DNA of 64,000 nucleotides from NCBI GenBank assembly GCA_964495785.1, contig CAZBXL010000011.1:3469-67468 (forward strand), read 5' to 3'. Below, piece after piece: positions 45,815 through 54,757 of this stretch. The position numbers and the translations under genes were made by a program. Position 1 is the stretch's first letter. The number at the start of each line of letters is the position of its first letter. The DNA comes from RFSX01 sp964495785 (lineage in GTDB: Bacteria; Bacteroidota; Bacteroidia; Chitinophagales; Saprospiraceae). The notes under the pieces are model-generated. The model saw nothing but the letters and a program-made list of their open reading frames with translations, searched no databases and was not told the DNA's origin.

Positions 45815-48800
45815 ATGAGACTTTCCCTTATTTTTATTTCTATTGCTCTTTCGATATTAAGCTGTAAGAAATCGCCAAAGTCGACGATTTCAGATATTGA
45901 TGCTTCCGAGTATATTGTCAGTCACTCCAATAAATTTATAAAACCTACCGAGAATCCTTACATCAGATTTAGATCGATGTCTATTGACGAATCAAAGATA
46001 AATCAGGAAGTCGATCGAAATGCAATAAGCATAAGCCCTCAGGTAAAAGGTGCTTTTGTATGGGTAGATAATGAGACGGTAGAATTTAAGCCTCAAGAAA
46101 AATTAGATTACGATAAAAGGTATAGCATATCCATTGATATAGATAAAATATTTGAAGTGGTTGATCTCAATAATCCCATTTATGTATTTGATATAAATAC
46201 TGATCAGCTGTACTTTTCTGTCGATCCTGAGAAACTGGAGTATGCATCATCTGACCAACTTTTTCAATATCTGAATATCCAGACGAATACAGAATTGACG
46301 ACCGAAAATATAAATAAGCTTTTTAGTGTGAGCCAAAATGGAGTCGAAGTCAGAGATGTAGAACTACAATATATAAGCCCCCAAACGTATAAAGTCAAAG
46401 CAGGACCAATAATTAAAAAAGATAAGTCTACGGAATTAAAAATAGCCTGGAATATCAAGGATCAAAATGCAAAGTTAAGTAGCCAAATCATAAAAAAGAT
46501 TCCTTCTAATAATGAGTTTTCATTAGTCGATATCCGTATGGCCTCAGAAGATAATCTGCATCTTCAAGTATCATTTTCTGATCCATTAGCTAAGCAAGAT
46601 TTTAAAGGCTTAGTCACAGTAGAGGGCTATAGTGGAACGTATAAGTTTAAGTCTGTTGGTAATATTCTACATGTGTATCTCAATGAAAAAATATACGGAA
46701 ATCACAATGTTGTAATTAGTAGAAAGATTAAGAATACATCAGGTATATCATTAGAAGAGACAGAACGAAATGAGCTCTTGTTTTTGCATTCCTTTCCAGA
46801 GCTCAGGTCATTAGCTAAGGGTAATATCGTTCCTCATACGGATAAAGTTATCTTCCCTTTTGAAGCTATAAGTATAGATACTATTGAGATACAAATCTTC
46901 CAACTATTTCAAAATAATGTATTAGAAGCTTTGCGCTATAATTCAATCGGTGATGCTAATACAAATCAATATTTAGGAAGAGTAGTACATTCAGAAAAAA
47001 TCCCACTAAGAAATATATCATCAGAAAGTAACAAAGATAAATGGGTACGTTATGCTATTGATATAAAAGACCTAACGAGTATTGAGAGTGGGGCTATCTA
47101 TCAGATAAGAATTGGATATAAAAAATCATATGTCAATTACTCTTGTGATATCGAGAGTAAGCATCCTGACACAAGAAGCTCTGCATTTGATTTCGAGAAT
47201 TTTTATAGAAATTATAATTACAATAATCGATCTAATCCTTGCTTCAAAGAATACTATGATAAAAGTAAATTTCTATACAGGAATATCTTAGCAAGTAATC
47301 TGGGGATGATAGTAAAGAAAGGAAAGTCAAATACTCTGCATGTAGTGACTACAGATATTAGGGACGCATCAGTCGTAGATAACGTACTTGTAAAAGTGTA
47401 TGATATGCAAGGGCAGTTATTAGTAGACGGACGCAGTGACAAGAATGGTGTTATAAATTGTCAAGCGGATAGGAAACCATATTTTGTAATAGCTCAAAGT
47501 AATGATGATTATGCCTACCTTAATCTTCAGGATAATAAGGTTAATCCATTGTCTGAATTTGATGTGAGTGGCGTGGATGTTAAAGATGGCTTACAAGGCT
47601 ACCTCTACGGAGAGAGGGGTGTATGGCGACCTGGAGATACATTGCATCTCAGTTTTATGCTGATTGATAACAAGAATGCTATTGACAATTCACATCCAGT
47701 AGAACTAACAGTTAGAGATAGTAAGGGCAATACCAAATATAATCAAGTAAGCATTGATGGTGAGGATGGTATTTTTGTCTTCCATGTACCTACATCTTAT
47801 AACGATCCTACAGGATTATGGAAGGCTGACGTAGAAGCTGGAAATTTTAAATATAGCCAAAGGCTCAAGGTAGAGACTATTAAACCCAATCGTCTCAAAG
47901 TTGATCTTGAGTTTAACGATGAAGAAATTGATGTTACAGAAAAAGAAAGTTTTACGTTGCGATCAGAATGGCTCCACGGTGCACAGGCAAGTGGTCTTAA
48001 GGCAGAGGTAGATGTTAAGTATATTGATCGGAAGACTAATTTCAATGGGTATTCAGATTACGACTTTGTAGATCCCTCTCGACAGCTGAGCAGCGATCTT
48101 ATTAGTATTTTTTCTGGTAATCTTAATGATCAGGGCGAACAAAAAGTGAACATCAACTTTGGTAAAAAATTCCAACCTCCTGGACGATTAACGGGGCAGT
48201 TTAGAACTCGTGTATATGAGAAGTCAGGAAATTATAGTGAAGACTTTACCAGTATAGATATTAATCCTTATAAGGTCTATGCAGGAGTCATGATTCCAAA
48301 TTCAAGATGGGGAGGCAAAGTCTTAAATGTAGAAGAAGATGAACCAATAAAATTTGTCACTATAGATAAGGATGGAAAAGTCGCGGCTAACAGAAAGGTC
48401 TCTGTGGGTGTCTATAAGGCCAACTGGAATTGGTGGTATAATCGATCAGATAATAATCTTTATAGATTTAATTCTACCAGTCATTTAGGGGCTATTGATA
48501 AGCAAGAATTAGTAACTGACGCATCTGGCCAAGTTAGCTTTGTACCACAGCTTGAAGGTCATGACAGTTACTTAGTAAGAGTATGTGATGATGAGTCAGG
48601 TCATTGTTCGGGTACATTATTCTATACAAGCCGATATAATTATGCTCAGAAAAAAGAAGGTGAGATTGCAAAATTGGATTTTGAAACAGATAAAGATAAG
48701 TATAGCATAGGAGAAAATATAGAACTCTCAATACCATCGAATGGCGAATCCAAAATTTATATTTCCATTGAAAATAATGAAAAAGTCCTGGACGGATTTT

Positions 48801-51268
48801 GGGTGGCAGGTAAGGATGGAGCCACAAAATTGAGTATTCCTGTCAGTAATGATATGCAGCCTAACGTTTACATACATGCGACTATGCTGCAGGGAGTTAA
48901 TAAGAATAATGATTTACCTATCAGATTGTATGGAGTTAATTCTGTAAGCGTAACTGATCCGAGTACTGTACTTGGTCCAGTCATTGGTATAGATGACGTT
49001 ATTAGGCCTAATAAAATGACCTCAGTGACTATAAGTGAATCCAACGGAAAAGAGATGGCGTATACAATAGCTTTGGTTGATGAAGGATTATTAGATATCA
49101 CAAATTTTAAAACTCCTGACCCTTGGTCTGTATTTTTTGCTAAGCAATCATTGGGTGTTAAGACTTGGGATATATTCGATGATGTGCTTAATAGGCATGG
49201 TGGAGCTATCGAGAGTATCATTTCTATCGGGGGAGATGCAGCGGCTTTAGAAGCTAATCAGAATGCTCAGTCAAATAGATTCAAACCTGTTGTCAGATTT
49301 ATGGGACCGTACAAAGTTAAAGCTGGAGAGACAAAAACACATCAGGTCGATATACCTAATTATGTCGGATCACTCCGAGTTATGTTGGTGGCTAAGTCAG
49401 GCAATAGTTTTGGTAAGAAGGAAAAAAATGTAACTGTCAAAGATCCATTGATGCTTATGACAACATTGCCACGAGTGCTGGCACCTAATGAATCTCTCTC
49501 ACTACCAGTCAATGTATTTGCTTATGATGATAAGATCAAGAATGCTAAAATTGATGTTGATGTATCACCTAACTTAAAGGTTGTAGGCGATAATAGTGGG
49601 AGTCTTTCATTTACAAAGCAAGGAGACAAGTTATATAACTTTGATGTGGAGGTATTAAATAGTACAGGTACCGCTGAGGTAAAAGTAAATTCTACATCAA
49701 GTACTTTCAAAGCATATGAAGATGTGGAAATTGTAATAAGAAATCCTTCGCCTAAAAAATCCGAAGTTTATTCTCAATTAATTAAAGAAGGGAAGTCTCA
49801 TTCATTTGATTTTAGTGCTATAGGAATAGAAGGTAGTAATGAGGCATATGTAGAGTTAAGTCATTTTCCTGAGTTTAATTTATCTGGTCGATTAGACTAT
49901 CTGATGAGGTATCCTTATGGATGTGTGGAGCAGACCACATCGTCAGTGTTTCCACAATTGTATCTTGATGTCATCAAGGACCTAACTGATGAAGAACGTG
50001 CTGATATCAAAAGAAATATTACTGCAGGTATCAAGCGCTTGCAATCATTTCAGAAGCGGGATGGGGGCTTATCTTATTGGTCTGGTAGCTACAGATTAAG
50101 TGATTGGGGGACAAGCTATGCAGGGCATTTTATCATTCAAGCTAAGCAGAAAGGATACTTTGTACCTAATAGTTTTTTTAATTCTTGGAAGAAGTATCAG
50201 AAGAAAGCTTGCCGTAGTTACAAGTACCAAAAGAATGATTACTATCAAGTACAACAAGCTTACAGATTATATACATTAGCACTTGCGGGAGATCCTCAAT
50301 TATCGGAGATGAATAATCTCAGAACAGAAAAATACCTTGATAAGCTGACGCGATATTTACTCTCTGCTACCTATGCTATTGTTAATCAAAAGACCATAGC
50401 TGAGGAGTTGATCAGTGGCTTGGATTTTTATATCAAATCATATCGCTCAATGGCATATACCTACGGCTCTGACTTACGGGATAGGTCTATCATTCTATTG
50501 AGCCTTATACATCAAGGAGACGAGAGTAATTCCTATAGATTAGCACTTGAGATAGCCGATGCATTAGCAAAAGAAAATTGGTATAGCACTCAAACGACAG
50601 CTTTTGCCTTGTTGTCATTATCTGAGTTTCTGGCAGGACAAGAAAAAGATATTCTTAAGTATGACCTCACTCATAATAGAGATCTGAAAATTTCTCAGTC
50701 TTCCGAGAATGTAATGGATGTCTATCAGCTTGATCTTTCTACTGACCCACAACAGAAATTGTCTGTAGTCAATAATTCTAAAGCTCCCATGTATGTCCGT
50801 GTCGTCAATTCTGGAAAGCCTCTGCCTACTCCGCAACCATCTTATGCTAAAGGTATAGATGTGAAGGTCAAGTATATAGATGAAGAAGGAGAGATCTTAG
50901 ACCCAAAGAACCTAGAATTAGGAACTGATTTTAAAGTTCAAGTGACAGTCAAAAATACCTCTAATATAGGCTTAGACTACAAAGAACTTGCCTTGAATCA
51001 TACATTGCCTTCAGGTTGGGAGATACAGAATCTGAGAGTAGGAGACATAAGTAGTGGATCCAATAGCGCTTTCGAATTTCAAGATATAAAAGATGATAGG
51101 GTATATACATTTTTTGATTTAGATGCTGGTAAGTCAAAGACATTTACAATATCACTCACAGCGGCTTATGCAGGAGAATTTTTCATGCCTAATATAAAAT
51201 GTGGTGCCATGTATGATGAAGATATCGAAGCGAGTGTCACAGGTGCCTGGGTTAAGGTTATCAGATAA
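45815..51268 (+). CDS. bacterial alpha-2-macroglobulin lipoprotein (YfhM-like)
   Basis: 1817 residues. The lipobox Cys17 (SILSC) places it on a lipid anchor in the periplasm. It contains MG domains, a central A2M region (GLQGYLYGERGVWRPGDTLHL), a bait-like stretch and the thioester motif Cys1370-Val-Glu-Gln1373 (YPYGCVEQTTSS), followed by the helical thioester domain and a C-terminal receptor-like domain. These proteins trap proteases that breach the outer membrane. The thioester pair is intact, so covalent trapping is possible. pbpC follows 2 bases after the stop, the classical YfhM-PbpC arrangement: defence plus cell-wall repair. Confidence 0.95.
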   Translation: MRLSLIFISIALSILSCKKSPKSTISDIDASEYIVSHSNKFIKPTENPYIRFRSMSIDESKINQEVDRNAISISPQVKGAFVWVDNETVEFKPQEKLDYDKRYSISIDIDKIFEVVDLNNPIYVFDINTDQLYFSVDPEKLEYASSDQLFQYLNIQTNTELTTENINKLFSVSQNGVEVRDVELQYISPQTYKVKAGPIIKKDKSTELKIAWNIKDQNAKLSSQIIKKIPSNNEFSLVDIRMASEDNLHLQVSFSDPLAKQDFKGLVTVEGYSGTYKFKSVGNILHVYLNEKIYGNHNVVISRKIKNTSGISLEETERNELLFLHSFPELRSLAKGNIVPHTDKVIFPFEAISIDTIEIQIFQLFQNNVLEALRYNSIGDANTNQYLGRVVHSEKIPLRNISSESNKDKWVRYAIDIKDLTSIESGAIYQIRIGYKKSYVNYSCDIESKHPDTRSSAFDFENFYRNYNYNNRSNPCFKEYYDKSKFLYRNILASNLGMIVKKGKSNTLHVVTTDIRDASVVDNVLVKVYDMQGQLLVDGRSDKNGVINCQADRKPYFVIAQSNDDYAYLNLQDNKVNPLSEFDVSGVDVKDGLQGYLYGERGVWRPGDTLHLSFMLIDNKNAIDNSHPVELTVRDSKGNTKYNQVSIDGEDGIFVFHVPTSYNDPTGLWKADVEAGNFKYSQRLKVETIKPNRLKVDLEFNDEEIDVTEKESFTLRSEWLHGAQASGLKAEVDVKYIDRKTNFNGYSDYDFVDPSRQLSSDLISIFSGNLNDQGEQKVNINFGKKFQPPGRLTGQFRTRVYEKSGNYSEDFTSIDINPYKVYAGVMIPNSRWGGKVLNVEEDEPIKFVTIDKDGKVAANRKVSVGVYKANWNWWYNRSDNNLYRFNSTSHLGAIDKQELVTDASGQVSFVPQLEGHDSYLVRVCDDESGHCSGTLFYTSRYNYAQKKEGEIAKLDFETDKDKYSIGENIELSIPSNGESKIYISIENNEKVLDGFWVAGKDGATKLSIPVSNDMQPNVYIHATMLQGVNKNNDLPIRLYGVNSVSVTDPSTVLGPVIGIDDVIRPNKMTSVTISESNGKEMAYTIALVDEGLLDITNFKTPDPWSVFFAKQSLGVKTWDIFDDVLNRHGGAIESIISIGGDAAALEANQNAQSNRFKPVVRFMGPYKVKAGETKTHQVDIPNYVGSLRVMLVAKSGNSFGKKEKNVTVKDPLMLMTTLPRVLAPNESLSLPVNVFAYDDKIKNAKIDVDVSPNLKVVGDNSGSLSFTKQGDKLYNFDVEVLNSTGTAEVKVNSTSSTFKAYEDVEIVIRNPSPKKSEVYSQLIKEGKSHSFDFSAIGIEGSNEAYVELSHFPEFNLSGRLDYLMRYPYGCVEQTTSSVFPQLYLDVIKDLTDEERADIKRNITAGIKRLQSFQKRDGGLSYWSGSYRLSDWGTSYAGHFIIQAKQKGYFVPNSFFNSWKKYQKKACRSYKYQKNDYYQVQQAYRLYTLALAGDPQLSEMNNLRTEKYLDKLTRYLLSATYAIVNQKTIAEELISGLDFYIKSYRSMAYTYGSDLRDRSIILLSLIHQGDESNSYRLALEIADALAKENWYSTQTTAFALLSLSEFLAGQEKDILKYDLTHNRDLKISQSSENVMDVYQLDLSTDPQQKLSVVNNSKAPMYVRVVNSGKPLPTPQPSYAKGIDVKVKYIDEEGEILDPKNLELGTDFKVQVTVKNTSNIGLDYKELALNHTLPSGWEIQNLRVGDISSGSNSAFEFQDIKDDRVYTFFDLDAGKSKTFTISLTAAYAGEFFMPNIKCGAMYDEDIEASVTGAWVKVIR

Positions 51269-51270
51269 TA

Positions 51271-53610
51271 ATGACTAGTCGATATAAAATATTAGTCGCA
51301 TTTATAATTGCAATGTCTATATGGTTACTGTACCCATTAGGAGATTCTTTAGATGATAGACCTACCAGTTTTATACTTTTTGATCAAGATGATAAACTGT
51401 TAGGAGCTCGTATTGCTGACGATGGACAATGGCGATTTCCTCGGATGGATTCTGTCCCTAATAAGTTTAAGATAGCTTTATTACATTTTGAGGATAAAGA
51501 TTATTACAGTCATATTGGAGTTGACTTTACTGCAATATTAAGAGCAACTGTTCAGAATATACGCCACCAAAAAGTTGTCAGTGGTGCTAGTACTCTGACC
51601 ATGCAGGTTATCCGACTACATTACCCAGAGCAGCCACGATCTCTACCACAGAAAATAAAAGAGATACTTCTGGCTATACGATATGACCTGTTCTATACTA
51701 AAGAAGAAATCTTGCTTGACTTTGCCACACATGCTCCATTTGGAGGTAATGTTGTGGGGCTGGAGACTGCCAGCTGGAGGTATTTTGATAAAGCGCCATC
51801 ATCTATGACCTGGGCAGAATCTGCAACCTTAGCAGTCTTGCCTAATGCTCCTGGATTAATACATCCGGGTAGAAATAGGGATGCACTTATAGCTAAGCGT
51901 AATCGTCTTCTCGATAGGTTATTAGAGTCTCAAGTGATAGATTCTATCGAGCATCAGCTATCGACAGCAGAGCCATTAATGTCAAAGCCAAGTCGATTAC
52001 CTAATGTAGCACCACATTTATTAGAACGACTACGTAAGAAGAATACTCACAGATATTACAGTACGATAAACAAAGAATTGCAATTAGATGTAGCGGATAT
52101 CATTAGAGAACATCAAGTTATAAATACTCAAAAAAATATACAGAATGCCGCAGTAATAATCATCGATAATAATTCACAAGAAGTAATAAGTTATCATGGA
52201 AATACAGAAGGGCGTCATCATGAAAATTATAATGATATGATACAACGGCCTCGGAGTACGGGGAGTATATTGAAACCTCTTTTATATGCTTTTTCTATCG
52301 AAGATAAAATCATATCACCTCGTCAGTTAGCTACAGATATTCCTATAAGTATTAATGGCTTTAGTCCTAAGAATTATAATCATCTTCATTACGGCGCAGT
52401 CCCGTATGATAAGGTTATTGCTAAGTCGCTTAATGTGCCGAGTGTCAATCTTTTAAGAGAGTATAATGTAGATCGTTTCTTGTTGGATTTGAAGTCTTTA
52501 GGATTTACAACATTTACTCAGAAGGCAGACTATTATGGCTTGCCTCTCATATTAGGTGGAGGAGAAGTCAATCTCTGGGAGCTATCGCAATGCTATAGTT
52601 ATTTGTCCAAAATACTACATACGTACACAAGTAAGAGTTCACAATATGATATGAATTTTAAACCTAAGGTTACTATCAAAAAAGGAAGTGATACAAGACC
52701 TACAAATTATAAGTATAATCCTGACTTAATATCTGCAAGTTCTATATGGCATATGATGGAAGCCATGTTAGAAGTACAGCGACCAAATGAAGAAGGTCAA
52801 TGGGAGAAATTTTCAAGTAGTAAAAAAATCCATTGGAAGACAGGAACCTCATACGGGAATCGGGATGCGTGGGCTATAGGGATGACGCCTGAGTATACGG
52901 TAGGCGTGTGGATCGGTAACTCTGATGGAGAAGGCCAAGAAGATATTATAGGAGTTAAGGCCGCAGGTTCTGTTTTGTTTGATGTCTATAATGTTTTAGA
53001 TGTAAAGATAAATTTTGAAATTCCGTATGATGATATGATACAACTTCCCATATGTAAAAGTAGTGGTCATGTCGCATCGCAACACTGTAATGATATAGAG
53101 GAGCATTACGTATCTCGTCATGTTATGTCTACTGGGAGATGCCCATATCACCAGGCCGTTGTGCTCAATTCCAAAACGGAGTTGTTAGCTTTTCAGGATT
53201 GTATAGGCGATGGTAATTTGATTGATACAAGTTGGTTCGTTTTAGATCCTCATGTAGCTTCTTATTACAAAAGATATTATCCGAGCTACACTCCCTTACC
53301 AGAATTTGATAGTGATTGCAGTCAGTATAATGATAGAACTGACCAGATGGTATTCGTCTACCCTAAAGAAAGTAGTACCTTATTTCTTCCTCAAAATATG
53401 GATGGTGTCAGAGAAAGTTGTGTCATCAAGGCCAGCCACAAAGATTCTGAGAGTACTATTTATTGGCATATAAATGGGCAGTACCAAAAGATGACAGAAG
53501 ATATACATGAGATCTCTTTAGACTTATCTGCTGGTGAGTACATCATTACAATACAAGATCAAAGTGGGCTAAAACAAAGTAGAAAGGTCGAGATAATTGC
53601 GGAAGACTAA
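51271..53610 (+). CDS. pbpC: penicillin-binding protein 1C
   Basis: 779 residues. An N-terminal membrane anchor is followed by a GT51 glycosyltransferase domain with catalytic Glu74 (HFEDKDYYSHIGVD). The transpeptidase domain has SxxK at Ser332-Lys335 (STGSILKPL) and the KTGTS box at 523-527. A C-terminal BiPBP_C domain ends the protein (VFVYPKESSTLFLP onward). It polymerises and cross-links peptidoglycan. Coupled to the alpha-2-macroglobulin gene. Confidence 0.96.
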   Translation: MTSRYKILVAFIIAMSIWLLYPLGDSLDDRPTSFILFDQDDKLLGARIADDGQWRFPRMDSVPNKFKIALLHFEDKDYYSHIGVDFTAILRATVQNIRHQKVVSGASTLTMQVIRLHYPEQPRSLPQKIKEILLAIRYDLFYTKEEILLDFATHAPFGGNVVGLETASWRYFDKAPSSMTWAESATLAVLPNAPGLIHPGRNRDALIAKRNRLLDRLLESQVIDSIEHQLSTAEPLMSKPSRLPNVAPHLLERLRKKNTHRYYSTINKELQLDVADIIREHQVINTQKNIQNAAVIIIDNNSQEVISYHGNTEGRHHENYNDMIQRPRSTGSILKPLLYAFSIEDKIISPRQLATDIPISINGFSPKNYNHLHYGAVPYDKVIAKSLNVPSVNLLREYNVDRFLLDLKSLGFTTFTQKADYYGLPLILGGGEVNLWELSQCYSYLSKILHTYTSKSSQYDMNFKPKVTIKKGSDTRPTNYKYNPDLISASSIWHMMEAMLEVQRPNEEGQWEKFSSSKKIHWKTGTSYGNRDAWAIGMTPEYTVGVWIGNSDGEGQEDIIGVKAAGSVLFDVYNVLDVKINFEIPYDDMIQLPICKSSGHVASQHCNDIEEHYVSRHVMSTGRCPYHQAVVLNSKTELLAFQDCIGDGNLIDTSWFVLDPHVASYYKRYYPSYTPLPEFDSDCSQYNDRTDQMVFVYPKESSTLFLPQNMDGVRESCVIKASHKDSESTIYWHINGQYQKMTEDIHEISLDLSAGEYIITIQDQSGLKQSRKVEIIAED

Positions 53611-53701
53611 ATTTCAAAAATTAGATTTTCAATATTATGTTGCCATTAACTCGCGACTAATTATCAAAATCTACTAAAAGAAACCGTATTCTTGCATCGA
53701 G

Positions 53702-54607
53702 ATGTTATCTATACTTATTCCTATATACAATTATAAAGTCGTCCCTCTTGTTGATGCACTTCAGAAGCAATGTGTTAAGTCTAAAATTAATTACGAAATC
53801 CTATGTTTTGATGATCAGTCTGATACTAAGTATAAGAAACTGAATAATGCATTGTCAGATTATTTTAGGGTTAACTACACGGAGCTTTCAGAAAATATAG
53901 GGAGAGCAAGAATTAGAAATTGGCTGGCAAAGTCTGCGAGTTATGACACCCTCTTATTTCTTGATTGTGATTCTAAAATCGTCAATAAAAATTTTATAGA
54001 AAATTACATTTCTCTCATAGGAAAATCACCTCTCATTTCAGGGGGGAGAATTTATAAAAATAGAGAACCAAGAGCCTACACAAAGAGACTGCATTGGTTG
54101 TATGGAACAAAGAAGGAATCTCAGAATTCTAAAGTAAGAAATCGATATCCTGTTAAGTATTTTCACAGTAATAATTTTTTGGTAGATAGGCAGGTCATTT
54201 TGGATAATCCATTTGAAGAGCAGTTAGCTAAATATGGATATGAAGATTTACTCTATGCGAGACAATTGCAAGATCAGAAGATCGATATACTACATATAGA
54301 TAATTCTATTGAACATTTAGGACTGGAAAAGAACACTAAGTTCTTAGAGAAGACTAAGCTGGCTATTGATAATCTGCTCTTTTTAAAGTACAGGGAGAAT
54401 GAAGCTATACCTACCAATATAGAGCAGTTCGCTAATAGATTATATGACTTCGGATTTCATGAAGATTTTTTAAACTTTTACGCGAAAAGAGAAAGTCAGA
54501 TCAATGCAATATTGATGAGTAAAAACCCCACTTTAAGGGCCTTAGATATGTATAAATTACATTATTATTACGACCGAAGAAATGCTTGGATTAGTGGCAA
54601 AAGCTAA
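53702..54607 (+). CDS. GT2-family glycosyltransferase
   Basis: 301 residues, GT-A fold. N-terminal LSILIPIYNYKVVPLVDAL, nucleotide-binding FDDQSD, the DxD-type LLFLDCDSKI and a late HSNNFLVDRQVILDNPFEE segment. It transfers a sugar in surface glycan synthesis; acceptor unknown. No membrane helix, so it is cytoplasmic or peripheral. Single gene, 91 bases after pbpC. Confidence 0.9.
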   Translation: MLSILIPIYNYKVVPLVDALQKQCVKSKINYEILCFDDQSDTKYKKLNNALSDYFRVNYTELSENIGRARIRNWLAKSASYDTLLFLDCDSKIVNKNFIENYISLIGKSPLISGGRIYKNREPRAYTKRLHWLYGTKKESQNSKVRNRYPVKYFHSNNFLVDRQVILDNPFEEQLAKYGYEDLLYARQLQDQKIDILHIDNSIEHLGLEKNTKFLEKTKLAIDNLLFLKYRENEAIPTNIEQFANRLYDFGFHEDFLNFYAKRESQINAILMSKNPTLRALDMYKLHYYYDRRNAWISGKS

Positions 54608-54757
54608 TGTTTTGAGCGTTTTTAGAAGCTATACCGGTATTAATGTCTGCTTATGACGGTATTTTCAAATTCGAATTTCTATATTTAGAAGTTTTCAAGT
54701 GAAATTTTTATCGCCTCGAAAGATTTTACTTAATTTACTTGAGATTTAACTAACTAT

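Noticed and set aside
54631..54661. ATACCGGTAT palindrome and CGGTAT hairpin after the GT2 gene as a terminator
   Set aside because: Short stem with a 20-base loop and a poor T run.
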